Shown: in pieces, positions 9,163 through 17,048 of the stretch
Position numbering within the stretch: the stretch's first letter is position 1
Layout: each line of letters starts with the position of its first letter
Origin: JBCCQH01 sp039024435
Lineage (GTDB): Bacteria; Bacteroidota; Bacteroidia; J057; JADKCL01
Direction: 5' to 3'
Length of the DNA: 64,000 bases
Assembly (NCBI GenBank): GCA_039024435.1
Contig: JBCCQH010000001.1
Location: 340,287 to 404,286 of the forward strand
Notes under the pieces: generated by a model
The model's database searches: none
What the model saw: the letters and a program-made list of their open reading frames with translations, nothing else
What the model was told of the DNA's origin: nothing
Program-made: the position numbers and the translations under genes

Positions 9163-9200
9163 ATGTGGTTCTGGATTTGTCAGCCACCCTCCAAACGCAC

Positions 9201-9225
9201 AAAAGCCGCCCGGAGGCGACTTTTG
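9201..9225 (-). terminator. Intrinsic terminator of tRNA-Phe
   Basis: On the minus strand a 10-base stem (one wobble pair) with a 3-base loop and a T-run directly follows the 3' end of tRNA-Phe. Confidence 0.75.
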
Positions 9226-9298
9226 TGGTGCGGGACGGATTTGAACCGCCGACACCCAGATTTTCAGTCTAGTGCTCTACCAACTGAGCTACCGCACC
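9226..9298 (-). tRNA. tRNA-Phe (anticodon GAA)
   Basis: Read on the minus strand the 73 bases fold into a complete cloverleaf. The 7-base acceptor stem GGTGCGG/CCGCACC is perfect. The anticodon loop CTGAAAA gives anticodon GAA, the T-arm carries GGTTCAAATCC, and the discriminator base is A. The CCA end is not encoded. It is flanked by its own promoter and terminator, so it is a single transcription unit. Confidence 0.95.
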
Positions 9299-9350
9299 GT
9301 TTTTTGCGCATGTTGCAGCCATTAGACAACAATGGCGCAAAAAGGGATTG

Positions 9351-9380
9351 CAAATGTAGAAATTTCATTCAAACGACCAA
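9351..9380 (-). promoter_or_regulatory. Promoter of tRNA-Phe
   Basis: On the minus strand TTG at 9380-9378, 19 bases, then TACATTTG at 9358-9351, a full match to the Bacteroidota -33/-7 consensus. Transcription would start about 45 bases before the tRNA. Confidence 0.7.
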
Positions 9381-9455
9381 AGGCTTTTTCCAAGTTTTTT
9401 TTCCAGTCGCTTTGCCGTATTTTAGAAAAATACAAGGCATACATTGTATTCTACT

Positions 9456-10844
9456 ATGCTCGACAATATCATTTTCACCGCCATAACCCTCGCTGCTTTT
9501 GGCTTCTTCGCGTACCAATTCCGCGAAATTTGGGCCAGCATCAAGAAAGTGGGGCTCTCAATTGACCGCACCGACAGCCCGGCCATTCGCTTGAATCGGA
9601 TGCTTCTGGTCGCTTTTGGTCAGCAAAAGATGTTCAAGCGCGTCCTGCCCGCCGTGCTGCACGGCCTCATTTATGTAGGTTTTTTGATCATCAACATTGA
9701 ATTGGTCGAAATCGTAATCGATGGAGTCACCGGTACCCACCGGATACTCGGTTTTCTCGGCCCATTTTACGATGCGTTGACTGCCTCCAACGAGATTCTC
9801 GGCTTTCTGGTGATCATTGCCTGTGTTATGCTCTTGTACCGGCGCAACGTGATGAAAGTAAAGCGCCTTCACGGAGTAGAAATGAGTCGCTGGCCCAAGA
9901 TGGACGCCAACATCATCCTCTACACCGAAATCGTGTTGATGTTTTGCCTGTTTGCCTTCAATATTTCGGAAGTCAAACTGACCGAACCCTTCGGTGGTCC
10001 GCACCACGGAGTATTTCCGGTCAGCGCCGCATTTGCCGGATTGTTCCCGGAAGTGACCGTGGGCAATATTCGGGCCTATACGGTAATCGGAGAAATCGGC
10101 TGGTGGGGTCACATCGTGGGCATCTACCTGTTCATGAACTACCTGCCCAAGTCAAAGCACTTCCACATCATCATGGCGTTCCCGAATGTCTATGGTTCCA
10201 AACTTGACCCTAAGGGAAAGATCGACAACATGGATTCCATCACGGCGGAAGTCAAGGCCATGATGGACCCCACGGCGCCAATCGAGGCGGCTCCAGAGGG
10301 AGAAGAGATGCCGCGCCTGGGCGCCCGTGACGTGACCGATTTGCCCTGGACCAACCTCATGGATGCCTACACCTGTACGGAGTGTGGTCGCTGTACCGAT
10401 AACTGCCCGGCCAATATCACCGGGAAAAAACTGTCGCCCCGGAAAATTATCATGGACACCCGGGACCGGCTCGAAGAGCTCAAGCGCAGTGGAAACAACG
10501 ATGCCACCAGCGCCAAAAAATACGCCGAGGAGAACAACACCTATCTTTTGGGCGAATACATCACTGCGGAAGAGCTTTGGGCCTGTACCACCTGCAACGC
10601 CTGTACCGAAGCCTGTCCGGTGAACATCGACCATGTGTCCGAAATCGTCGATCTGCGCCGCTACCTCGTCATGGAAGAATCGGCAGCGCCCTCGGAACTC
10701 AATATCATGCTCACCAACATCCAAAATAACGGTGCTCCCTGGCCCATGCCGGCCGCCAATCGCTTCAACTGGGCGGATGAAGTGGAGATGCCCGCCGACA
10801 AAGTTTCCTCTAATGGCACCGCAGCGGACCTGGCCTCGGTCTAG
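9456..10844 (+). CDS. Membrane-bound iron-sulfur oxidoreductase subunit (NarI-like plus two 4Fe-4S clusters)
   Basis: A 462-residue protein. The N-terminal half (about 1-235) has some five membrane segments with scattered histidines, like the cytochrome b-type NarI/HdrE domain. The C-terminal half is a ferredoxin-like dicluster domain with CxxCxxCxxxCP at 307-318 and again at 377-388. It should pass electrons between a soluble partner and menaquinone in the inner membrane. The next gene, 41 bases downstream, encodes an HdrB/CCG-type partner; together they resemble a split HdrD/NarI-type menaquinone oxidoreductase of the kind proposed to accept electrons from electron-transfer flavoprotein. 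That substrate is an inference. The ATG at 9456 follows an in-frame TTG at 9444. Confidence 0.85.
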   Translation: MLDNIIFTAITLAAFGFFAYQFREIWASIKKVGLSIDRTDSPAIRLNRMLLVAFGQQKMFKRVLPAVLHGLIYVGFLIINIELVEIVIDGVTGTHRILGFLGPFYDALTASNEILGFLVIIACVMLLYRRNVMKVKRLHGVEMSRWPKMDANIILYTEIVLMFCLFAFNISEVKLTEPFGGPHHGVFPVSAAFAGLFPEVTVGNIRAYTVIGEIGWWGHIVGIYLFMNYLPKSKHFHIIMAFPNVYGSKLDPKGKIDNMDSITAEVKAMMDPTAPIEAAPEGEEMPRLGARDVTDLPWTNLMDAYTCTECGRCTDNCPANITGKKLSPRKIIMDTRDRLEELKRSGNNDATSAKKYAEENNTYLLGEYITAEELWACTTCNACTEACPVNIDHVSEIVDLRRYLVMEESAAPSELNIMLTNIQNNGAPWPMPAANRFNWADEVEMPADKVSSNGTAADLASV

Positions 10845-10885
10845 AGTCCTCCCAATGCGCTATTTTTGGAGATGTACTTACGACA

Positions 10886-11710
10886 ATGAGCGAAACAGAT
10901 AACAATAGCAACGTCAAGGTCAGTGTCCCCCTCATGGCGGACCTCTTTGCCCAGGGAAAATCTCCCGAGATTCTCTTCTGGGTGGGCTGCGCGGGGTCAT
11001 TTGACCAGCGCTACCAAAAGGTGACCAAGGCATTTGTTCGGATTCTGGCCCACGTGGGCGTGAGCTACGCCGTTCTGGGGCCGGAGGAATCCTGTACGGG
11101 TGATCCCGCGCGCCGGGCGGGCGATGAGATGACATTTCAAATGCAGGCCCTCATGAACATCGAGATCATGGATGCCTACGAAGTGAAAAAAATCGTGACC
11201 GCGTGCCCGCATTGCTTCAATACCATCAAGAACGAGTACCCCGCTTTGGGCGGAAACTACGAAGTGATCCACCATTCAGTTTTTCTCAAGCAGCTCATTG
11301 AAGAGGGAAAGTTGAGCGTAGTACCGGACCATGAGGTTGCAGCGGGTGGATTGACCTACCACGATTCTTGTTATTTGGGCCGGGCCAATGACATCTACGA
11401 AGCGCCCCGCAGTGTGATCGAGTCCCTCAAGGTCGAAATCAAAGAGATGAAGCGCAGTCGGACCAAAGGTTTGTGCTGCGGAGCCGGCGGGGCCCAAATG
11501 TTCAAAGAAGCCGAGCCCGGTAACAAGGAAATCAACATTGAGCGCTCAGAAGAAGCCCTCGCGACCGGAGCCAAGACCATCGCGGTCAACTGCCCTTTCT
11601 GCATGACCATGATGAGCGACGGCGTCAAGCACTTCGAGAAAGAAGAGGAAGTGCAAGTATTTGACATCGCCGAACTGATTGCCAGTGCCAATGGCTTGAA
11701 CCCCGGCTGA
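10886..11710 (+). CDS. CCG-domain iron-sulfur protein (HdrB/GlpC-like)
   Basis: A 274-residue soluble protein with two cysteine-rich domains of the heterodisulfide reductase HdrB/HdrD type. Visible motifs include WVGCAGSFD near residue 34, EESCTGDPARR, ACPHCFNT, HDSCYLGR and LCCGAGG, followed by NCPFCMTM. Such domains bind a noncubane 4Fe-4S cluster. It is encoded 41 bases after a membrane subunit with two ordinary 4Fe-4S clusters, and the pair probably forms one quinone-linked oxidoreductase facing the cytoplasm. A perfect hairpin 10 bases after the stop ends the unit. Confidence 0.85.
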   Translation: MSETDNNSNVKVSVPLMADLFAQGKSPEILFWVGCAGSFDQRYQKVTKAFVRILAHVGVSYAVLGPEESCTGDPARRAGDEMTFQMQALMNIEIMDAYEVKKIVTACPHCFNTIKNEYPALGGNYEVIHHSVFLKQLIEEGKLSVVPDHEVAAGGLTYHDSCYLGRANDIYEAPRSVIESLKVEIKEMKRSRTKGLCCGAGGAQMFKEAEPGNKEINIERSEEALATGAKTIAVNCPFCMTMMSDGVKHFEKEEEVQVFDIAELIASANGLNPG

Positions 11711-11720
11711 TTTACCACCT

Positions 11721-11771
11721 ATAGAAATTAGAAAAGGGAAGCGGTCCACGCTTCCCTTTTCTAATTTCTAT
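11721..11771. terminator. Bidirectional terminator, 23-base perfect stem
   Basis: Positions 11721-11743 and 11749-11771 are perfect reverse complements around a 5-base loop. Both arms contain A/T runs at the outer side, so the structure can terminate the iron-sulfur operon from the left and the htrA gene from the right. Confidence 0.8.
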
Positions 11772-11797
11772 CGTCGGTCAGTGAAGTAAATCGCCGC

Positions 11798-13291
11798 TCA
11801 GGGCTGATCAAAAGCGAAGAACTTGCGCTTGCCTTCGGAGGTGATGCCTTCAATTAAGATGCTGCCGTCGGCGTCTTTGATCATATCCTTGACCTCACCG
11901 GGGGTCTCCACGTACTTTTTGTTGACCCGGGTGATGATGAATCCATCCTCAATGCCGGCATCCGCTAGGCGACCTTTGCGTATGTCCACGACTTTTACGC
12001 CCGATTCAATTCCCAGATCAAATTTGTCTTTGAAGGTGATCTGCTCCAGGTTTGCGCCGAGGTTATCGTTCCCGGCGATGGCTTCCATTCGAATCGGGGC
12101 TTCCTCGCGGAGGTTCCGGCCCAAGGTGGTGCGGCCTTCGCGGTCCCGCAACGTTACCAGCACGTCTTTGTGCTCATTTTCGCGCAGAAGACGCACCGTG
12201 ACGCGGTCTCCCGGCCGGTAAGTCCCGATGATTTCCTGCAATTCAGAAGCGGAGTTGACCGGGGCATCGTTGATCATGTCGATGACATCGCCCGCCCGAA
12301 TGCCGGCATCCTGGGCTGCACCTCCGGGAATGGTGCCGCTCACGTAGGCGCCGTGCAGGGTTTTGAGACCGGCTTTTTCGGCAAATTGCGCATTGATGTT
12401 GCGGATCTGCACGCCGATGATGCCGCGCTGGACTTCACCGAATTCCTTGAGGTCTTCGGTTACCTTTCGAACGATATTGACCGGGACCGCGAAGGAATAT
12501 CCCGCGTAGGAACCCGTTTCTGAAGCGATGGCGGTATTGATGCCGATCAGTTGGCCGCTGGTATTGACCAATGCTCCACCGCTATTGCCGGGATTGACCG
12601 CAGCGTCGGTTTGGATGAAGGATTCGATAGCGAAGTCTTCATCGAGTAGGTTGAGGCTGCGTCCCTTGGCACTGACGATGCCCGCCGTCACGGTCGAGGT
12701 AAGATTGAAGGGATTGCCGACGGCCAGTACCCATTCGCCGACGGTCACGGCATCAGAATTGGCCATGGGCAGATAGACCAATCCTGCCTCTTCGATCTTG
12801 AGCAGGGCGAGGTCGGTGGTGGGATCCTTGCCGATGACCTCGGCTTCGTAGCTGCGCTTGTCCTCCAGGATGACTTCAACCTTGTCCGCATTGCGGATCA
12901 CGTGGTTGTTGGTAGCGATGAAGCCATCTCCGGAGATGACGACTCCCGATCCTGAGGCTTGGGGCCGACCCATGTTGCCGTGGAACTGATCACCGAAGAG
13001 CCCGCCGAAGGGATCCCGGCCGGTGCTCCGGTCAAAATACGATTTGATGTGGACCACTGCGGGAGTGGCCATGTGAGAAGCTTCCACAAAATCCGGGGCG
13101 ACGGCGGTGCGGGTAGTGGGCGAGGTAACCGCAGTACTTTGCGGCTTGACTACCTGAACTGCCGGACGAGCGAGTTGCATGTCGGCCGGATAAGGATTGC
13201 TGTTAGACGGTGGGAAGAGGGCGTACATGACCCCAATTCCGGATGCGGCACCGAGGGCCGCAACTACGAAAATTCCGATCCATTTCTTCAT
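11798..13291 (-). CDS. Do-like periplasmic serine protease/chaperone (HtrA/DegP family)
   Basis: A 497-residue protein with an N-terminal hydrophobic anchor or signal (residues 5-25). A trypsin-like domain follows with the catalytic triad His130 (TNNHVI), Asp160 (TTDLALL) and Ser237 (GNSGGA). Two PDZ domains come after it, the first around residues 290-380 and the second around 400-490. It degrades or refolds misfolded envelope proteins. All catalytic residues are present and the length is normal. Upstream on the same strand is an inverted repeat (13339-13345 with 13351-13357) that could be an operator. The gene converges with the iron-sulfur operon. Confidence 0.93.
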   Translation of the reverse strand: MKKWIGIFVVAALGAASGIGVMYALFPPSNSNPYPADMQLARPAVQVVKPQSTAVTSPTTRTAVAPDFVEASHMATPAVVHIKSYFDRSTGRDPFGGLFGDQFHGNMGRPQASGSGVVISGDGFIATNNHVIRNADKVEVILEDKRSYEAEVIGKDPTTDLALLKIEEAGLVYLPMANSDAVTVGEWVLAVGNPFNLTSTVTAGIVSAKGRSLNLLDEDFAIESFIQTDAAVNPGNSGGALVNTSGQLIGINTAIASETGSYAGYSFAVPVNIVRKVTEDLKEFGEVQRGIIGVQIRNINAQFAEKAGLKTLHGAYVSGTIPGGAAQDAGIRAGDVIDMINDAPVNSASELQEIIGTYRPGDRVTVRLLRENEHKDVLVTLRDREGRTTLGRNLREEAPIRMEAIAGNDNLGANLEQITFKDKFDLGIESGVKVVDIRKGRLADAGIEDGFIITRVNKKYVETPGEVKDMIKDADGSILIEGITSEGKRKFFAFDQP

Positions 13292-13424
13292 ATCGAATCC
13301 TCTGATCTAAACTATTTTAACGATTATCCAGATTTGCTTTATCTATAACGTAGATAAGTCGGTTGAGGTTTAAATGGATTGCGTTAATAAATCTTAAATC
13401 AGGTTTCACCGTGAGAAAAGGCCC

Positions 13425-13460
13425 CAGGCCGAAAGCGATCTTTGCTTTGCTTTCGGCCTG
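13425..13460 (-). terminator. Hairpin ending the outer-membrane protein operon
   Basis: A perfect 12-base stem (13425-13436 with 13449-13460) with a 12-base loop, about 60 bases downstream of the minus-strand gene that ends at 13517. A short T4 run follows on the minus strand, so it is a modest intrinsic terminator. Confidence 0.55.
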
Positions 13461-13516
13461 TGCCGGGGATCCGCGGTGGGAGCAAAATGTTCGCGCGAGA
13501 CGATTTTAACCGCCTT

Positions 13517-14191
13517 TCACTGGTCGCTGAACTGCACTAGCAGACTCAGGCGGATCTGGTTGTGGTAGGTTTCGCCGCTTGGGTCCACGTAGGTTTCCCA
13601 GCCTTGGGTGGTCGTGTAGTGGAGGCCCGCCCCGATGCGCATGCCCTGCGGACCAAGCGGTGCGAGGAAGCGCACGCCCCCTTCGATTACCGTTCCGAAG
13701 CCTGCGTCACGTCCGTCCAGCAACTGGTTTTCCCAATCGCTCACCCGGCGGCCATCCGGGGTGTTGCGATCGTCCCCGAACAGGTAGTAACCGGCCCCGA
13801 TCATGCCTGCCATGATGGGAACATTGATTTCGAAGTTTTTGAGGTGAAAGGTAGGGGCCACCATCACGCCAAAGGCGCCGTGGTCACTGCGCAAGGTGAC
13901 CTGATCGCGGCCCTGGTACATCTGGTTGTCGCTGGGGGTGACGGTGTAGGTAAATCGGTTGATCGGCCCGCTGCGGCCGTAGGCCATGAGTCCGACTTTG
14001 ATTCGGCGTTTCCACAGAGAAGCTCCGATGGAAGCGCCCACGGCGTTGCCCACGTGATCTTCAAGGAACATCAGGCTGAATTCTGGGGCGAAGAACCAGC
14101 CTGGACCCTTGGGAGTGGGGGCGGAAGTGGTTTGGGCCGGTCCCGAGGAAAAGATGAGCACCGCGAGGAGGGATAGAATCGTATTTTTCAT
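13517..14191 (-). CDS. Putative outer-membrane beta-barrel protein
   Basis: A 224-residue protein with a clear signal peptide (MKNTILSLLAVLIFSSGPAQ, cleavage near residue 19-20). The rest alternates short amphipathic strands with turns rich in Gly, Asn and Asp and ends in an aromatic-containing strand (IRLSLLVQFSDQ), as in small outer-membrane barrels. No specific family is recognised. The ATG at 14191 was chosen because it starts the signal peptide; a longer in-frame extension has no signal-like character. It lies 34 bases after another barrel-like gene and is probably the last gene of an operon beginning at 16810. Confidence 0.65.
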   Translation of the reverse strand: MKNTILSLLAVLIFSSGPAQTTSAPTPKGPGWFFAPEFSLMFLEDHVGNAVGASIGASLWKRRIKVGLMAYGRSGPINRFTYTVTPSDNQMYQGRDQVTLRSDHGAFGVMVAPTFHLKNFEINVPIMAGMIGAGYYLFGDDRNTPDGRRVSDWENQLLDGRDAGFGTVIEGGVRFLAPLGPQGMRIGAGLHYTTTQGWETYVDPSGETYHNQIRLSLLVQFSDQ

Positions 14192-14225
14192 GGAAAGGTT
14201 CGATGAGAAGTGAAAGAAGGGGAGA

Positions 14226-14918
14226 TCAGAACGAGGGAGCGATGGAGAGTTCGGTAGCGGAGCGTTCACCGGCGAGGCGGAATCGAACCCCGGCGTGGAG
14301 CCCCCAGTGGTATTTGTGGGAATCACCGCTGGCTCCCGTGGCGGGTCCAGTCAGGGCTTGGGCAAACAGGACACTTCGGTCGCCCAGGCGGTAACTGGCT
14401 CCGGCGCGGATGGCATTGGTTTGGTTTTCCAGGAGGCGGCCTGGACTCACTTCGTACAAGATGGGAAAGGTGATTCCGGTCAGGAAGTGCAGCCGGTCCG
14501 ATGCCTTGATGGTGATCAGCAGGCCCGGTTCCACGAGCACCGCGGCTGAGTTGAGGATGCTGTCGCGCTGGTCATTTTCGTCCGGATCGATGATTCCCTG
14601 GATCCGTCCGCCCAAGCGTCCGAAAAGGTCGAGGCGCATCCGCTTGCTTTCCTGAATGGTGAGGCGCAGCGGGAGGCTGAAGGCAAAGGAATATCCTTCC
14701 CTGATCGGTCGCGCCTCGATGAATCGGTAGCGCGGGTGGGAAGCCTGGAGTTCGAGGCCGGCCCGAAAGCGTTTGCTGAACTGGTGGCGCAGCGCGAGGC
14801 TGTTCTGGATGCGGTCGGCGGCAGAAGTTGCCACCGAGAGATCGAGCCAGGTCTGGGCCCGGGTGGAACCAAAAAAGAGCAGCAAGGCGGTGCAGAGAAT
14901 CGTGAGTTTTGGCGTCAT
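14226..14918 (-). CDS. Putative outer-membrane beta-barrel protein
   Basis: A 230-residue protein with a signal peptide (LTILCTALLLFFGSTRAQ, cleavage near residue 21) and a body of alternating strands, for example FRAGLELQASHPRYRF and SFAFSLPLRLTIQ, ending in a basic strand. It looks like a small outer-membrane barrel of unknown role. It resembles its downstream neighbour in size and type but not clearly in sequence. It follows a Crp/Fnr-type regulator gene by 68 bases on the same strand, so the regulator may control it. Confidence 0.65.
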   Translation of the reverse strand: MTPKLTILCTALLLFFGSTRAQTWLDLSVATSAADRIQNSLALRHQFSKRFRAGLELQASHPRYRFIEARPIREGYSFAFSLPLRLTIQESKRMRLDLFGRLGGRIQGIIDPDENDQRDSILNSAAVLVEPGLLITIKASDRLHFLTGITFPILYEVSPGRLLENQTNAIRAGASYRLGDRSVLFAQALTGPATGASGDSHKYHWGLHAGVRFRLAGERSATELSIAPSF

Positions 14919-14986
14919 CTTTTTCGTTGTTGAATTTGAGATGACACAAAACTCGGGGTGGGCACAGCCGATTTCCTTGACTTGGG

Positions 14987-15577
14987 TTAAGAACCGCGCT
15001 CTTCTTCCAGGATCCGTTTGCGGATGCGGCTCAGACTCTCGGGTTTGATGCCCAGGTAGGAGGCGATGTGGAAGAGGGGGACGCGGGAGATCACTTTGGG
15101 GCGGTTGTCCAACAGGTAGCGGTAGTGCTCCTCCGGGGTCATGCTCAGGACCGTATTGGTGCGGTAGCGGGAACCCCGGAACGCATTTTGCATCATGATC
15201 TGTCCGAGTTCCACCAGCTTAGGCGATGCGGCGTAGAGGGCGGGCAGGCGATCTTTGTGCAGCATCCTAAGTTGGCAGGGTTCCAGCGCGTCGATGTAGA
15301 ATTGGGAGGGGGTGCCGGAAAGGATGCTGTCCATGTCGGTCAGCCAGCCGCCTTCGAAGAAAAACTGGCCGGTGCGCTCTTCTCCGTTCACGAGGTAGTA
15401 GTAGCGCAGCAGTCCCTCGCGGATGTAGATGATGTATTGGGCGGATTCTCCGGCTTGCTGAATGATTGCTTTGCGCTTGTGGGTGCGCGGGAGCATAGCC
15501 TCGGAAATCAGGGCAAATTCTTCTTCATTGAGTTGCAGGTGGCGGGCGAGGCCTTCACGGAGGGGGACAGGAGCCAT
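14987..15577 (-). CDS. Crp/Fnr family transcriptional regulator
   Basis: A 196-residue regulator. Residues 1-115 form a cyclic-nucleotide-binding type beta-roll (AGESAQYIIYIREGLLRYYYL, then FFEGGW). The C-terminal part carries a winged-helix DNA-binding domain with the recognition region HIASYLGIKPESLSRIRKRI. Such Bacteroidota regulators are usually short, lack the CRP cAMP pocket and have no Fnr cysteine cluster; no such cluster is seen here. It follows the AAA/HNH gene by only 12 bases and precedes two outer-membrane protein genes, all on the minus strand. Confidence 0.88.
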   Translation of the reverse strand: MAPVPLREGLARHLQLNEEEFALISEAMLPRTHKRKAIIQQAGESAQYIIYIREGLLRYYYLVNGEERTGQFFFEGGWLTDMDSILSGTPSQFYIDALEPCQLRMLHKDRLPALYAASPKLVELGQIMMQNAFRGSRYRTNTVLSMTPEEHYRYLLDNRPKVISRVPLFHIASYLGIKPESLSRIRKRILEEERGS

Positions 15578-15589
15578 GGTCAGTCGGGG

Positions 15590-16810
15590 TTATTCGGGGA
15601 CAAAGTTGGGGAAGTTATTTTGCATCATCAGGGCATACGGGGCTGAACGCCGGCAATTGCGCCGGAGCATTTGCCGGGCTGCAGCCTGGTGGGGGCTGGG
15701 TAAGTGGGCGATTTGGGCGATCAAAGCCATTTTTTGCAGATATTGCCGCCGCCTTTCCTCCAGTGGAATCCGGTTCCGGCCAGTATGCGCAATGGTGGCT
15801 TCTCCGCGGGGATTTTCGTCAATGGCCACCACCACCGACCGGTTGTACCGCAGAAAATCTGCTGGGTGATCGCGACCGGGATCGAGCAACAGCGGCGCTT
15901 CGGCTTCCAGGTCGTCGTGGTGGGAACGGGCACGTTGATTTTCATCGGCCAGGGGAAAATGGTTTCGCTTGCACTTTTGGTTGCAGATTTGGCAGGAGAA
16001 AAACAGATTCTCGTATGCGTAGGCGAGCCAGTAGTATCCGGGACGCGCCGCCGTTCCATCGGGGGCGAGGTAGGCTTTTTGGGGGCGAAAATGCTCGACG
16101 TCGCCGTAGGCAGTATCGTTGACCAGGCTTTCGCAGAAGAAGCATTTTCCGGACTGGACCCGTTTCAGTTCTTCCTTGACCGAGGCGTGGCCGTAGATAC
16201 TGGTATCAAAGTTGAAATCGGTTTCCCCGGCGTCGAAGGCGTTTTTTAATTCTTCGGTTTTGTCTTTTTCCGCAGAATAATCGATGCGGATGATGAGCTC
16301 TTCCGCATTGGCGAGGAGGGCTTCGTCGTCGAAAAGGGTGGCGGAGGCATCGGCAAGCCGGTTTTCGCTTTGGTCAGTGGAACCCATCTTCCGGGAGGCT
16401 CCGTAGCCAATACAGATCTCCCGGTCCGCAAGATCTTTGGGTTCATGCACCGTTTCATCCTCGGGAATGGATTGAAAAAGACGGTGGGGATTGGAATACT
16501 CGGGGAAGCGATTGGATAGGATTCTTGCCTCAGAGAGGTTCGTTGGGGACCGAACGCTTTCGTCCAAAAAGAAATCGAACAACTGCTTGTGCTTTGCCGG
16601 AGGGGATCCCTGGTCAAGGGGCTGCAACAATCCCGCAATCGCCCGCAGGACCGTCGTTTTGCCCACCCCATTTTCCCCGATGATGACCGACCAGCGGGCC
16701 CACTGGCCGGTGGCATCCCGAAAATCCACCCGTACCGGATCGGCGAAAAACTTTATCCGGTGCAGTTCCAGTTCGGTGACGTAAACGCCGGGGACTTTTT
16801 CTTCGCTCAT
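15590..16810 (-). CDS. Chimera of AAA ATPase N-terminus and HNH nuclease (PtuA/PtuB-like)
   Basis: A 406-residue protein made of two parts. Residues 1-180 match the start of SMC-like AAA ATPases of the PtuA type, with Walker A GENGVGKT at 45-52 and the GYGASRKMG and SATLFDDEALLANAEE segments that precede the Q-loop/lid region in relatives. The rest of that domain, including the ABC signature and Walker B, is absent. From about 190 the protein becomes an HNH nuclease of the PtuB type, with CFFC at 223-226, DVEHFRP (His240) and CQICNQKCKRNHFPL at 273-287. The Septu defence system normally has these as two separate genes, so this looks like a fusion by in-frame deletion. Start at ATG 16810, since an in-frame TTG at 16831 lies inside the promoter. 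Confidence 0.75.
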   Translation of the reverse strand: MSEEKVPGVYVTELELHRIKFFADPVRVDFRDATGQWARWSVIIGENGVGKTTVLRAIAGLLQPLDQGSPPAKHKQLFDFFLDESVRSPTNLSEARILSNRFPEYSNPHRLFQSIPEDETVHEPKDLADREICIGYGASRKMGSTDQSENRLADASATLFDDEALLANAEELIIRIDYSAEKDKTEELKNAFDAGETDFNFDTSIYGHASVKEELKRVQSGKCFFCESLVNDTAYGDVEHFRPQKAYLAPDGTAARPGYYWLAYAYENLFFSCQICNQKCKRNHFPLADENQRARSHHDDLEAEAPLLLDPGRDHPADFLRYNRSVVVAIDENPRGEATIAHTGRNRIPLEERRRQYLQKMALIAQIAHLPSPHQAAARQMLRRNCRRSAPYALMMQNNFPNFVPE

Positions 16811-16828
16811 AGCCTTTTTGTCGTATAC

Positions 16829-16860
16829 CAAAGCTAAAGAAACTACGCAAAATCAGGCAA
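16829..16860 (-). promoter_or_regulatory. Promoter of the AAA/HNH operon
   Basis: On the minus strand TTG at 16860-16858, 21 bases, then a full match TAGCTTTG at 16836-16829. The ATG at 16810 lies 18 bases further. The -7 element overlaps an in-frame TTG, which argues against the longer start. Confidence 0.6.
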
Positions 16861-16935
16861 AATCCCTGCTTTTTGCGGGAGGGAAGCGCAATTTGCCGCG
16901 CACCGTCTTCCCCTATCCACATTCCCAATTCACAT

Positions 16936-16966
16936 TTGCACGCTACACATCATTGCCATAACTTTG
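16936..16966 (+). promoter_or_regulatory. Promoter of nuoH (and probably clpC)
   Basis: TTG at 16936-16938, 20 bases, then TAACTTTG at 16959-16966, a full match to the Bacteroidota consensus. It would give a leader of about 75 bases before the nuoH ATG. Confidence 0.7.
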
Positions 16967-17048
16967 AATCTGATTCGGGAAGTCTCCCGCAATTTGTCTG
17001 GTTCAATCACAATCAGCTCATTCTGAATCGGTTAACAGGATTTGTCCC

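Noticed and set aside
8905..9486. Plus-strand open frame of 193 codons
   Set aside because: It runs through the complete tRNA-Phe gene, its terminator and its promoter, and its composition is not protein-like.
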